From positions 46,288,044-46,352,043 of the forward strand of contig NC_072897.1 in NCBI RefSeq assembly GCF_027943255.1: a stretch of 64,000 nucleotides of DNA, in the 5' to 3' direction. This DNA comes from Anastrepha obliqua. Its lineage: Eukaryota; Arthropoda; Insecta; Diptera; Tephritidae. The notes under the pieces are model-generated. The model was not told the DNA's origin. It ran no database searches and saw nothing but the letters and a program-made list of their open reading frames with translations. A program made the translations under genes and the position numbers. Of this stretch, positions 10,760 to 22,423 are shown in pieces (position 1 is the first letter of the stretch; every line of letters begins with the position of its first letter).

Positions 10760-11513
10760 GCTGTCCGATAGCGATCGATTTGGTGAGACATTTGGTGTTC
10801 AAGAAGTATCGGGAATTTTGAATATTCGCAGGTTACGTATATTCGAGTTTCGATTTTTTTGTGGCGATATGTTGGTACTCAAGTCTTTCACACATGCCGA
10901 CGAGTTTATGGTTATGACGTGGAAAGCAAAGCTCAATTATCTCAATGGAAGCTGCCGCACGAACCAAGACCGAAAAAAGCGCGCCAAGTTCAGTCGAATG
11001 TAAAAGTTTTGCTTACCGTTTTCTTCGATTGCAGGGGCGTTGTGCATCATAAGTTCTTGCCACAGGATAAAACGGTCAATAAGGAATATTACCTGCAAGT
11101 TATGCGCAAGAAACGTCCGGATTTGTGGAAGAACAAAAATTGGCTCTTGCATCACGATAACGCTCCTGGTCACACATCGTTGCTTGTGCGCGTCTTTTTG
11201 GTCAAAAACAACACACTAATGAAGCACACAGCCACCCTATTCCCCAGATCGGCCCCCTGTGACTTTTTCTTGTTCCCGAAACTGAAGAGGCCCATGAAAG
11301 GACGACGCTACGCTACGATTGACGAGATAAAGACAACATCGAAGGAGGAGCTGAACAAGATAAAAAAATAATAATTTTTTGAAGTGCTTCAAAGATTGGA
11401 AAAAACGTTGGCACTTTGGGGATAACTTTGAAGGGGATTAAATAGATGTTAATGAATAAATAAATAATTTTTGAAAAAACACAAAATTCGCTATACTTTT
11501 TGAATACACCTCG
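10760..11513 (+). mobile_element. mariner element, 5'-truncated, right end intact
   Basis: Coding sequence for the C-terminal two thirds of a transposase is followed by a terminus ending GAATACACCTCG at 11513, next to a TA (11514-11515). The terminus resembles that of the mariner at 47524-49164. No matching left terminus is visible. Confidence 0.75.
10859..11371 (+). pseudogene. mariner transposase (cut-and-paste), catalytic part
   Basis: It reads V-Y-G-Y-D-V-E-S-K-A-Q-L-S-Q-W-K, then V-L-L-T-V-F-F-D, L-L-H-H-D-N-A-P-G-H-T-S (second catalytic Asp) and A-P-C-D-F-F-L-F-P-K-L-K (third Asp, DD34D pattern). The first catalytic Asp (in A-D-E at about 10896) sits in a different frame, one base off. 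The PPYSPDL block has become L-F-P-R-S. The frame ends soon after E-L-N-K-I-K-K, although a decayed C-terminus (L-K-C-F-K-D-W-K-K-R-W-H) continues to about 11420. It is inactive. Confidence 0.85.
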
Positions 11514-11515
11514 TA

Positions 11516-12277
11516 TAGACGTCTGAGAAGCTATCATGGATAATTAATAGCGGCCTGCCAAACATTTTAAGTACGGAACGATTTGCTGTTCTTAGTTCAC
11601 CCATCATCACCGCCTAATTTATTTATTTTGTAATTCCTTCTTTTCTCTCTTTTCTTCTATAGCAGAATGAATGGTTATTTTCTACTTTTCCAGGAGTTTC
11701 CTCCTTGACACAGCCACATAAACAAATTTAATTTAGTTAAGGCTGTGAGATATTTTGTGTAATATTTTATTTCATCATACTAGATTTAAAATAACGAAAC
11801 TTTTACAAAGTCTACAATTTTTCATTACCTCCGAAAATATCTACATCAAACGAAATTAGAAATCTTAGAATTTTAAAATCAATTTCTAACTTCTGTGCCT
11901 TTTCTATATGACAATCCTTCAAAAAGGACTGGGGAAACTAGAAGCTAAATCCTTATTTAACCCCCTATAACATATTGCATTTTACATGGCAAAAGTATGG
12001 CTGTATTGCATTACAAACAAATTGTTACATAATTTTAGATACTTATATACACTCTGTTAAATAACTATACCTCTTTTTGCTTATGCTAATATATATTTGT
12101 TAATTTTGTCAATTGTTCTTCACTTGTTGTCTAACTATAAAAAAGTATCAATAAATGTATCTACTCTCTTTTATGTAGCGTTGCAGAAACTGTTGAAACA
12201 CAATTTTTACCTTATATTATTTGTCAAATAACATAAACATTTACTTTTCACTATTTTTTATGACTTTGCTTTTATGG
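11516..12277. other. AT-rich sequence, nothing recognised
   Basis: Strongly A/T-rich with no coding signal and no inverted repeat pair found. Confidence 0.5.
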
Positions 12278-12279
12278 TA

Positions 12280-13556
12280 GTCGAAAAAGTCTTTTCGTAT
12301 TTCTAATCAAACTTCAACTCATTTTTTTTTATATTTATAATGAACTTTATTAAACCAAATATGTACCATTTTGGTCGACCACCTTTTGCCATTTTTCTTC
12401 TAGAGATATTATTCCATCAGTGTAAAACTTTTGTGGTTTTTCGGCGGAAAACTGCGACAAGGAGTTTTCACATGCTTCTTTTAAAGCCAACTTTACTCCA
12501 TTAAGGGAGTTCTGCATTGACCGAAACAAATGGTAGTCCGATGGTGAAGGCCAGGGCTATATGGTGGATGCATCAAAACTTCCCAGCCAAGCTCTCCCAG
12601 ATTTTGCCGAGTCATCAAAGATGTGTGTGGCCTAGCGTTGTCCTGATGGAAGACGACGCCCTTTCTGGTGATCAGTTCTGGCCGTTTTTTTTGATTGCTT
12701 GCGTCAATCTCATCAGTTGTTGACAGTAAAGTGTATAATCAATCGCTCGAGTAGGCTGGAGCAGCTCATAGTGGATGACTCCTTTCCAATCCCACCAAAC
12801 ACACAGCATAACCTTTCGAGGCGTCAATCCTGGCTTTGCGACCATTTGTTGAGCTTCACCACCATGGTCTTTTTCGGACATTTTTGTCGTATTTGATCCA
12901 CTTTTCATCTCCTGTTACCATTCGCTTCAGAAATGGTTCGATTTCATTTCGTTTCAGCAAAGAATCGCAGATGTTAATTCGGTCCATTAAATTTTTCACA
13001 GACAATTCATTTGGTACCCAAACATCGAGCTTCTGTTTGTAACCAGCCTTTTTTATATGATTCAAAACCGTTTGATGATGAATGTTTAGTGCCTTGGCGA
13101 TGTCATGGGAGCTTATGTGACAGTCCTGGTCAATCTTTTCCATAATTTCATCGACTTTTTCAACGATAGGTCGACCGGAGCGAGGTGCAACTTTCACATC
13201 GAAATTTCCAGAATGGGAGCGAGTGAACCATTGTTGTGCTACACGAACTAATACAGCATCGTCTCCGTAAACTTCACAAATTTCATTGCTGGCTTGCGTG
13301 GCATTCTTCCCTTTTTCATAAAAAAAATTTCAAATTTCAAAAATTTTTAAATATAGCGAATTTTTCATTATTTTCACTCATTTTTAAGCAGCTATAACTT
13401 GTTTTCAACTTCTCCGAATTTAATTTTTTTTGGTTAAATGAAGCTTAAAATGTCACCTTTCTAACACCATATGATATGACACAATATGATTGGTAGCACT
13501 GGAGATAGATGACTCCAACGACATCTATTGACAAAATACGAAAAGACTTTTTCGAG
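12280..13556 (-). mobile_element. Complete mariner element, 1277 bp, with TA target duplications
   Basis: Termini read TCGAAAAAGTCTTTTCGTA at the left (from 12281) and its reverse complement at the right (to 13555). Each is flanked by TA (12278-12279 and 13557-13558). Length and layout are typical of mariner. The transposase runs on the minus strand with its N-terminus at the right. Confidence 0.92.
12345..13330 (-). pseudogene. mariner transposase, all domains present but frameshifted
   Basis: The first HTH (G-K-N-A-T-Q-A-S-N-E-I-C-E-V-Y-G) lies at about 13310-13265. A linker R-S-G-R-P and the second HTH (S-H-D-I-A-K-A-L-N-I) lie near 13110. The first Asp is in V-T-G-D-E-K-W-I (about 12925). 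The second is in V-F-H-Q-D-N-A-R-P-H-T-S (about 12640). A degraded P-P-Y-S-P region follows. Pieces 13197-12856 and 12908-12672 overlap in different frames, showing a frameshift near 12870, with another near the start. The family resembles the elements sharing the TCGAAAAAGTCTTxxCGGTATTT terminus, including the deleted copy at 42591-43444. Confidence 0.88.
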
Positions 13557-13744
13557 TACCCAATATTTTTGACGTTTCCATTACGGGGCATACAAGTTAT
13601 CAATTGATCATCTACCGTTCAAGTTTTCATCGCTAAAGGAAGATTTTACTAGATAATAAAAATTTTTCGTTTTTTTATAAATCGTGTATAAAGTTTGAAA
13701 CTTTGGTTAATATGTTGTTTGTCATATCTCTTAAATCCTGTCCT

Positions 13745-15180
13745 CCCTGATGGGCGTCCATTTTTGTACTACCTTACGGGTTCCAATCGAGGGCTTGTCT
13801 GCTTGCATATTTCTATGGGATCCTTTCGAAGAGTGTGACCAATCCAACTCCACTTCTTCTGCTTTATTTCACTCTGGATGGGTAACAGCTTACAATTCGC
13901 CCAAAGCAAAAACTTGCAGCTTATTTGCGAGCAAGTCTGTCATGAGCCAGGTCTCACAGCCATACAAAAGGACCAAATTTACATTTACGCAGCTTTGTAT
14001 GCGTGGAAATCGATGTAGAACTCCATATCTTCTTCAGTTGAGCAAACGCACTACAAGCTTTTGCGATTCTGCTTTGAATGTCGTCTGCTGCACTTCCGTC
14101 CGTAGAAATTACACTTCCCTGGTGGATGAAGTTGTTGAGGTTTGAATGCTGGAATTCATAACGCTAAAGCTAGTTCTTGGATCCGCGACATTGACTTTAA
14201 GCGATTTAGTTTTTTGACATTCACCTTCAGCCAGACTTTATTTGATTCTTCCACCAAAACGTCGTACTTCCTCTGCGTGTCGGAGTGCTTTTTGACAATA
14301 GGCAGATGTCATCGGCGTAATCTTGGTCTTCAAGGTGTTCGCTGAAGTTCTAGTGTATGCCTCTGCGGCATCCTCGTAGAGGTCTTGAAAGCACGTCATC
14401 AAGCATGATTAGGAACAGCATAGAAGAAATCAGGCAACCTTGCCGAACACCAGATATAGAGTTAAAGGTGGGCGATAGACTTCCTTTATGTTTAACCCTG
14501 CAATTAAAATTATCGTACGATAATTCTGCTTGTTATAGAAGGCGAGAGACGGCTAGTAGGCGACGGCTTGAAAGACGGAGGATCATTGTTAAGTATCGCC
14601 GGAAAGTGTTATTTCCAACGATCTAATTGATCTTCAGTGGTGTTTAATAAGTGAGTACGTTTGTCTTTTATTGGTCGCGATTGTCGGTGTTTCCCTCCTG
14701 CCAGCTCACGCGTGGTTCGTAAAGTAACTTCATGTTCTTCGGGACAGCTGTATGTTCTGCTTTTTTCGCTCAACTGCCGTACAACGCGTGTTTGTCTCGC
14801 TTACATGACTTTTTGACTTCTTTGATCGACTTATTGAACCTTCTTCCTATCTCATTTTTCTGTACTCCTGTTTTTGCCAAATTCCCAACACATTTGGCTG
14901 ACATACGGTGTTCGATATGCTCCTAAGTCTCCTCGCTCATCCCAGGCTTTTTGCTTGATGGGCGAAATCCAGCTATTTTTTCGCTGGTTTAGGCGCAGGC
15001 TTCTTTAGTGTTATCTCACAGGTCGTCAACAGTACATTCAGCTTGCTGCTTTGCAGTTCCATCACAAAGGCTTTCCGCACTTTTTCTGACTTTAGCTTCG
15101 CGGAGTCAAATTTTTTGTTTGGCCTTTTTGACGTTTAAAGCTGCGGCTTCTTTAAGGACGCCACCAGCGAATGATGTTGT
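13745..15180 (-). pseudogene. RTE-like LINE reverse transcriptase, heavily decayed
   Basis: Minus-strand fragments read G-V-R-Q-G-C-L-I-S-S-M-L-F (about 14440-14400) and Y-A-D-D-I-C-L-L-S (about 14320-14290), the RT active site. Lower coordinates hold a decayed L-D-W-N-P-x-G tail (about 13790) like that of the copy at 2195-2715. Upstream (15180-14640) reads like an EN-RT linker with basic residues. Stops are frequent. The + strand frames across it are antisense. Confidence 0.65.
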
Positions 15181-15203
15181 TTGTCATAGAATGAACAAAA
15201 TTT

Positions 15204-15756
15204 CTATATTTCACATATTGATAATTCCGCTGATCTCTGCACCTCAATCAATAAATTGGAATAGGTATTTTTCTGTATAGCACACCACCAGGCAATATTT
15301 CCATATAGAAGAATGGGCCTGATAACTGCAGTATAAAGCCAATGAGCAACCTTAGGTTTAATTCCCCAGGTCTTACCTAAAGCTCTCTTACAGTAATATA
15401 AAGCCAGGCTAGCTTTCCTAACCCTTTCAAAGTGTCTAACTTCCAAGTCAATTTCCTATCTATGGTTAGTCCCATGTACTTGGTTTCTTCCGAAATCACA
15501 AGAACTTCCCCTTTAAGCATAATTGGTCTTAACTGAGGGATTCTATGTTTCCTAGTGAGCATTATGAGTTTTGCTTTGTCTGGGTTGACTCCTATACCAC
15601 ACTTTTCTGCCCACCTAGAAAGTATTTCTATAGGATTTTGTATTAAGTCTCTTAATGTAGATACAAATTTACCAGAGACCGCATTAACAACATCATCGGC
15701 GTAAACTATCACCTTATAACCCACTCTGCCTTGCGGTGTATCTCTACTCACCAATC
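15204..15756 (-). pseudogene. LOA-type LINE fragment (RT palm to thumb)
   Basis: Two frames, 15754-15377 and 15446-15204, read V-I-V-Y-A-D-D-V-V (active site at about 15690), K-Y-M-G-L-T-I-D-R-K-L-T-W-K and R-P-I-L-L-Y-G-N-I-A-W-W. A frameshift separates them near 15420. The fragment abuts the 3' tail of the next LOA element. Both its 5' and 3' parts are missing. Confidence 0.75.
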
Positions 15757-15919
15757 TCCTTGGTAATGGTAATGGTTGTACGGGTTAGGCTCAGGCCTTT
15801 ATGCACTGCGACCAGATTGATCTATTGTGCGCCCGTTATTACTTAATTATAATTATTTAGTGTACCGAGGAATCGAGCCAGCTCCTTAGGAGGGAGCAAT
15901 TATAGTTCTTCCTCCTCTA

Positions 15920-16181
15920 AAGGGTTTTCCAATAACAGGTGTTACAGCTGAATGGATTGCGCTATCGAGAGATGATTAACGATTTTTTAAGGCCGGAATT
16001 GGATTGCAGTGATCTGGACAACGTTTATTTTCAACAAGACGGCGCTACGGTCCACACAAGCAAAGAAACCATTGATCTTTTACGGAAAAATTTTCCAATC
16101 AAATAAACATCCGATCATTTATATTAAAAAATAGCATTTTTCTTTGAATATCAAAATAACACCTCTTATTAAAAAACCCTT
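15920..16181 (+). mobile_element. Tc1/mariner-type non-autonomous element, copy 1 (262 bp)
   Basis: Termini AAGGGTTTTCCAATAACAGG (left) and the matching inverted end TTAATAAGAGG...CCCTT (right) are flanked by TA at 15918-15919 and 16182-16183. It retains a scrap of transposase: F-Q-Q-D-G-A-T-V-H-T-S-K-E-T-I-D-L, which contains the second catalytic Asp. It sits inside the LOA coding region. Confidence 0.88.
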
Positions 16182-19117
16182 TAGTAGGTACGAGCCCAGG
16201 ATTCTGTGTCTCCTGTGACATAATGCCTCACAGTTGGTGATTAAGTATTCCAAAGACTCCTCTTCATCACGGCAGAATCTGTATGATCTTGTACTACATA
16301 GATAACCCTATTGTGTTAAAGTGTTTATTACAGGCAAAGTGACCTGTAAGTGCTCCACAGAGGAAAGTGAGGCCCTTTTTATCTAGGGTTAGGGCAGATT
16401 TTGCTCTGTTGGCATTGAAATTCAAAAACTTTTTGGAATGATTAAGGCCGCTTGTGCCGTTCCAGTGTTCACTGATTTTAGTTCGGATCCATTTTTTGGT
16501 TTCCTGCTTTATATAATTTTTGTTAAAGCCGAAAAATGCGGTGAGTCCAATAAATAGCCATTCTTCCCCTTCTTTGGCATACAAGTCTTCCTCCTCGTTT
16601 CCTTCGTGAACCTCATGACCCTGGTACCTAAATCGCTGAGACCTGATTTTGAGTGCCCAGTTTGTTGAGTGCATTGTTACATTCTATTAGGACCTTTGAC
16701 TTGAATGTGAAGCTATTTAAACCTTTGAGAACCGATTGGCTGTGCGAAAGTATTTTAGTATTTACTTTCTCGAACCCTCTTTTGGATATGATTTCCACTG
16801 TTTCCATTATGGCGAAAAGCTCCGCAAGGAAAATCGTAGTATCTGTACTTAGTGTTAGGGATTTGTGTGCTCTAGGCCCCACCATTCCTGCTCCTACTCC
16901 TTGGAGCGTTTTGGAACCATCTGTGTACCATTTTTGTAAGTCGTCATTTAGCCATGTTGGGTTAGTGTTTCACTCTTTCCTAGACGGGAAGATAACCTTG
17001 TATCTCTTTATAAAATTGAGTACGGGTTCTGTGTGGTCATTCGCCTGGGTTATGCATACTGCATGTTGAACCCTGTTCAAGATATTGAGGTGTCCAGCAA
17101 GATCTCCTTTTATAAGAAAAGAGAGTGCTTGCATATTAGCTTCCCCTTGTATTGCTAAATGTAGCGGTAGTTAAAACGCGCTTCCTTTCCAGAAGTTGGG
17201 GTAGTTCTCATGGCCCCTGTTATGCTTAGGTACGCCAGCTTTTATAGTTTACCAATTTTTGATATATCAGTAGTTTGATTTGTTGTAACCCACCATACCA
17301 AAGCCCCATATAGTACAATAGGTCTTACAATTTGGGTGTAGATCCATAAGGTCAATTTAAGGTTCAGACCCCAGGATTTACCCAAGAGTTGCTTTGTTGC
17401 CCAAAAGTTTTTCGTTGCCTTTTTTATTACTGAGCTGAGGTGGGCCTCCCAACTGAGTGTTTTATCCAAGATAACTTCTAGATATTTAACCTTTTCCTTT
17501 AGAGGTATGTATATTCCATTTATTCCCAGGGGGGGTATATTTAGAACCCCTTTTCCTGATAAATGGGATAATAGTGGTTTTGGAAGGCTCCCTTTTCTAC
17601 ACCACTTCCAGGTTATATTTAAGTCATCGTGCACTAAGTCCTTTATAGTCCTTTCGTGATTGCCTTTAATTATTACAGAAATGTTATCTGCATACTCTAT
17701 TGTTTTATATCCTTTATTGTTAAGGGCTTGTACCAAACCGTCAGCCAGGATAGACCAGAGCATGGTCGATTATACCTCTCTTGTGGACATTTTTTCGCGG
17801 CTGTAACATTTAGGGTAACTTGCCCCAGAGAGGTAGTGATTATCCATGGGTTTAGTATGTTGCTTACCCATTTAAAAATTGCTGGATCGGCTCTCCTATT
17901 GGAAAGTGCCAATCTCCTTAGTACCGATTCTCCTAGACTCGCTTCAATGATTCTGCTATTTAGCATTTTTGCCAATGAAGCCTACCAAGCCCGGTTCTAT
18001 CCAAGATCAGTGAGTGTTGCATTGATTGCTTCCCCTTTAACATTGTTAAAGGCTCCTCCAATATCAAGAAAAGCAGGTAAAGTAAATTCCTGTTTGTGCA
18101 ATGAACTCTCTGTCGTGTAAATAAGGTTGCTGTCTCTACCGATTTGCCCCTTTGTATAGGCATGTTGTGCCGAGATAAGATTTTTATCTATAGTTAGGCT
18201 TAAGTGAAATTCTATCAACTTCCTCATGTTTTGAGTAGGAAAGAACAAAGAGATATCGATCTTAAGTTTTTTGGTTGAATATGAATGTGAGCTTTTACCA
18301 GCTTTTGGAATGAAAAAAAATGTTGTCCTGTCTCCATTTAAGAAGGTGCTAAGTACCCAGTGACTCTCTGCAGTTCTACGGGATAAATATCATCCGGTCC
18401 CGGTGATTTTAAGTGTTTGGAACTTTCAATCGCCCATAAGAGGCGGTCCTCAGATATAGCGTCTATTCTGACTTCACGACAATGTTCCGTATCTGCCTAT
18501 GCTATGCTAGTAATGTCCGAGCAGCCTGAAAAATTAGTGTTTAAAAAGTCTTTACTAGTTGTAGGGAAGGACAGTTCCCAATTTTGAGAACTTCTCGCTA
18601 ATATCTTTCGAAGTCTAGAAGTCGCAGCTGCCCCTTCATCTTCTTCGCAAAAGGACTTCCAAGATTACCTTTGGGCATTTCTAATTTCCTTCATATATAT
18701 TCTCAGAGCATCTTTATATCCTTTCCAATCTTTTGCAAGACGCGTTTTCTTTGTCTTCTGCTGTGGTTTTGAAGCTTGCTAATTCAACCGCCCATCGCTT
18801 AGGCTTGGGTTTACCGTTCAGTCTTCACCTAATGCAGCATTCATGTTATAGATAATCTTGCCAATCAAATTTTCTAGTCTTTCTATGCTTTGTGGTATAA
18901 CAAATGGACAAATTTCTAGGGTAACCCCGATCCAATCTTTATACTTTTCCTAGTCTGTATTCCTGATATTAGTGCGAGGGTTAGGTTTCGGTAGATTGTT
19001 AATAGCCTCAAATGAGTTATGTTTATCTATAATCAGAGAAGGAATGTTCTTCGAACACTTTCCAGTTTCTAATTTTGTTAATAACGTAGTCAAAAGCCAA
19101 AGCAGGTTTTAACACTT

Positions 19118-19485
19118 CCTGTATATTAATTCATATATATTAGTATATGTATATATATATATAATTGGCACGTACACCATTTTTGGGTGTTTGGCCGAGC
19201 TCCTCCTGCTGTTTGTGAAGGGACCTCCACAGATGGAGCGACCTACAGTTTCAAGCCGACTCCGAACGGCAGATATACATATATACATATGTTTTTTTTG
19301 TATGAGGAGCTTTTTCATGGCGGAAATATACTCGGAGGTTTGCGATTGCCTGCCGGGGAGCGACCGCTATTAGAAAAAACTTGTTCTTTATTTTGGTCTT
19401 TCACCGAGATTCGAACCTATGTTCTCTCTGAATTTCGAATGGTAGACACGCACCAACCCATTCGACTGCGGCGGCCTGTCTATTA
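19118..19485 (-). repeat. tRNA-derived SINE (copy B), complete, with target duplication
   Basis: The body is 19161-19474 with an AT-repeat tail at 19129-19160. On the minus strand the head reads GCCGCAGTCGAATGGGTTGG (A box) and GGTTCGAATCTCGGTGAAAG (B box), the pol III promoter of a tRNA-derived SINE. Flanking 11-bp duplications are CCTGTATATTA (19118-19128) and CCTGTCTATTA (19475-19485). The target is the endonuclease of the LOA element. Confidence 0.9.
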
Positions 19486-19999
19486 CTTATGACAAAAGTA
19501 GGTTTATTACCTTACATTAAATATCTGTTGTTTATTCCCATCAGATAGTTAAAAAGACACTCACCTCTAGCATTAGTATCAGTGCTGCCCCATATCATTT
19601 GAAGCGCATTTACATCCGCACCAAAGCTTTGCGTCAAGCTTTTGCGCCTGCGTTACCAGATCTTTAAGTATTGATCTCTGTAGCTCCGCATGTTCATGCG
19701 CGAGGTAACAGGAAGATAGCCAGCCACATCCGTTCGTTTTCTGACTCCAGACTGACGGTTAATTGATCAGTATCGCTGTAATTGGAAATCATGAAAGCAT
19801 TTGTCCCTTTTCTTATTACATGCTCTAGGGTTACCTTTGTTGCGTGCATACCTCAGCTTATGTTTTTAAGTCCTTAGTCTGCACTCAAGACCCATTGTTT
19901 TTGAATCAGGACAATACGATGTCCACCTTTTGACAAGTGGATTATGAGGTTGGCGGACGCAACGGATTATGAGTGGTTACTGGACTTTATCTCCATCAC

Positions 20000-20943
20000 C
20001 GTTTTATTAGCATCTTCTGAGTGTGATGCCAGTAACTCTTCTTCATCAGAGAGAGTAGTATCAAAAAACCTGTCTAACAAGGAAGAGATACTGCCATCGG
20101 CAGATGCCCTTCGTAGCACTGTCGCAGTATTAGGGCCAGAACCAGATGCAACCATGAGGCCTATCTTAGCTCCAACCCGGTCCTTTGAATTAGACGTCCT
20201 GTCCTTATTATAGACTCTCAGTGTTATAGATGAAAGTCGGTAGCTTACTACACCGTCAGGTCTCGCCAGTGCGCCCGCCGAGTCTTTGCAGACTACGAAA
20301 GTAGCGCTTCGACACTCACCCTTGGGTTCGTCGAGCTTTGTGACCTTCTATGACGATCAAGGAAGCTCAGGATTACATACCCGAAGCATTTCAAGTATCA
20401 TTTGAGGGTTTTATGGGTCCGCTGGCTCTAGCTCTTGGTAAACTCAGAATAACATAACTTGAAACTACCTCAAGCTTAGACCAAGGCCATGCCTCGCCGA
20501 TCGTGGAAATGGTTTTTTTATAAAGATCAGTTGCTTTACATGGTTCTGATACCATCCACTATCGCGACAGAAAGGAGCTGGACCAGGACTCTCCTTTAGA
20601 ATTTGGAAGAAAACGCTCGAGAGCCTGAGTTCCACTCTCTTCCAATTGTCAAATGAGAAGTCTTGCTCTGTCGGGGCTTCTTCACTGTGCTGCGATTGCT
20701 GGGTGCGTCATCCGACAGCTCACGTTTTAGGTTCGGTTCAGGGGACTACTCTGTTACCTTTGTCGCACAGCTGAAAGAGTGCTTCTGTTTGTCAGACCAC
20801 TCCTTCTCTAGAACAGTTTTTAAGCGTTCCAGTAGCCGGAAGGAAGCACGCCTTCTACCAGTCGCTTCTGACTCCGTTTTGCCACCTTTACCAATGCCAG
20901 TCCCGGTGTTGGTTTTGTTAATCTTTTTTTTTAATACAGACAT
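20000..20943 (-). pseudogene. LOA-type ORF1 (gag-like)
   Basis: The frame starts M-S-V-L-K-K-K-I-N-K-T-N at 20943 with a basic, Gly-rich N-terminus and stops at 20746. A later piece (20155-19967) has an acidic S-D-E-E-E-L segment. The expected zinc knuckles are not clear. Assignment rests mainly on position directly upstream of the endonuclease. Confidence 0.55.
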
Positions 20944-21329
20944 TTTTACAATGTAAAATACATAACATTATAATTTGGTAATTTGGTCATATAAGGAGAA
21001 TTTTGTGAAGAGATTTCCACAGTCCCTTCCTTAAGTTAACAGCCATCATGCCAGGTCATGTGGTTTGATTCGAAGGAGTCATCGGTTTAGGCCTGAGGTG
21101 TTGAGGAGTTTGCTAGCTTCCTCATTCACGTGCCTTTAAAGCCTGAGGGGGTGGGCTTCTGCTTCTTTTTAATTTATTCAGCGACTGTAGGGATCTTGAA
21201 GTCACGATAATATCCTTATTGCCAACGAACCAAGGTGAGATGAGAATATCTCGAAGGATTTTATTCTGGAGTCGTTGATGTACATATATTTATATTACTT
21301 TGACCGGCGCAACCCCATAGTTGGTTTTA

Positions 21330-22423
21330 TAATTTGTTTAATATATATTTGCCTTTTCATTTTTATTATCTCCAGATGAATTTCGTGGCGTTTCATGCTC
21401 CTTCCATCGAAGCTTAGTATCGAGCGTTATGCCAAGGTATTTGGCAGTATTTCCATGTGGTACAGCGGCACCTAGCAGGATTACTGGATACTGATTCATT
21501 TTTTTGTTGGTGAAGTTTACATTAACTGACTTGGTATTGTACAATGTTATGCACCAAGTCGTCGTCCATTCTTCATAAGCGTTTGTTGCATTTGAAGTTT
21601 AGTTCCAGCTTCTTCATTCCTTTTTCCAATTGCTAGCATGACAGCGCTGTCGGAAAAAGGGGGGATTAAGCTATTCGGGGGTATCGGCAAGTCTCTGATA
21701 TATAGAAGGTATAAGAGCGGACAATGAATGCTTCCTTCCGGCACACCAGCATTTCTTCAGGGTTAGAGTATTCATTTACTTGATTAACGCGTGACGTTCA
21801 AGAATACTGCTGAACACACGTTATTCTGTTCAAAGGAGTTTTTTATTTCAGCTGTGATTCTGTGCACCTGATCGATGGTTTAGTACTTACTGCGAAAGCC
21901 AAATTGATGCGAAGGTAACAAATTTTTAGAGTCGATAATTGGCGCCAATCGATTGAGGATGAGCTTTTCAAATAGTTTACCAATTTGAGGCAGCAACGAG
22001 ATTGGTCGGTGTAAGGAAACAAGATGTAGATCTTTTCCAGATTTTGGAATCATTATCATTTCTGCAAATTTCATAGTGTTGGAATATAATGGAGATGAAA
22101 TGAATTATTAAATAACTTTACTAATTTAACCAAACTTATGTAGGGTAACTTTTTTAACACCTCAGCTGTAATTAAATCGAATATGCCGCTACTTTATCTT
22201 TTAGTTATTTTATTTCTCTTTTGAGTTCTTTTATGGTAATTAATGAAATAGGGATGTTTTCGTTCACAGTAAGGGTATACAAGCTGTCACATTGATTTTC
22301 GTTGGGTTGGATGGTTTTGTTAAGTGTTTTGCAAAAGCGATTGCCTTGTACTAGTCACTTTTTGCCCCCAATGTAATATTATCTTTTCTATTGTTATACT
22401 TGGTGATGCGAAAATTTGAGGTA
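21330..22423 (-). pseudogene. Jockey-clade LINE fragment (RT)
   Basis: Pieces at 22380-22140 (I-K-E-L-K-R-E-I-K), 22074-21880 (R-P-I-S-L-L-P-Q-I-G-K-L-F-E-K and H-Q-F-G-F-R), 21744-21547 (P-L-L-Y-L-L-Y-I-R-D-L-P) and 21544-21338 (Y-L-G-I-T-L-D-T-K-L-R-W) follow the Jockey RT order. The active-site F-A-D-D is replaced by F-S-D-S. A pogo-like MITE at 22424 interrupts the upstream side. Confidence 0.78.

Larger units (their letters stand above)
15847..20000 (-). pseudogene. LOA-type ORF2: endonuclease, reverse transcriptase, RNase H
   Basis: The EN part includes L-I-Q-K-Q-W-V (about 19910) and G-A-D-V-N-A...W-G-S-T-D-T-N-A-R-G (19630-19565). RT pieces lie at 18248-17960 and 17763-17242, where the active site is Y-A-D-N instead of Y-A-D-D. 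Next come R-P-I-V-L-Y-G-A-L-V-W-W and RNase H (16885-16628, with A-E-L-F-A-I). The C-terminal C-R...C-x8-C block (16300-16190) continues across the inserted element into L-P-P-K-E-L-A-R-F-L-G-T-L-N (15905-15855). The RNase H domain plus LOA-like RT blocks support the clade. Multiple frameshifts are present. Confidence 0.82.
15757..20960 (-). mobile_element. LOA-type LINE, nearly full length (about 4.6 kb without insertions)
   Basis: It reads continuously on the minus strand from gag (20943) through endonuclease, RT, RNase H and a C-terminal Cys/His region to a stop near 15847. A short 3' UTR ends in an ATTACC repeat at 15757-15770. Two later insertions interrupt it: a TIR element at 15920-16181, inside the last codons of the second frame, and a SINE at 19129-19474, inside the endonuclease. 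Removing them restores collinearity of the remnant, which is itself full of stops. Confidence 0.85.

Noticed and set aside
16653..17069. A 138-codon + strand frame
   Set aside because: Antisense of the RNase H region of the LOA-type LINE.
19400..19474. tRNA gene at the tRNA-like A and B boxes (also 28980-29036, 31930-31996, 59800-59857)
   Set aside because: The boxes belong to SINE heads followed by a common 3' body; no intact cloverleaf or anticodon arm could be drawn.
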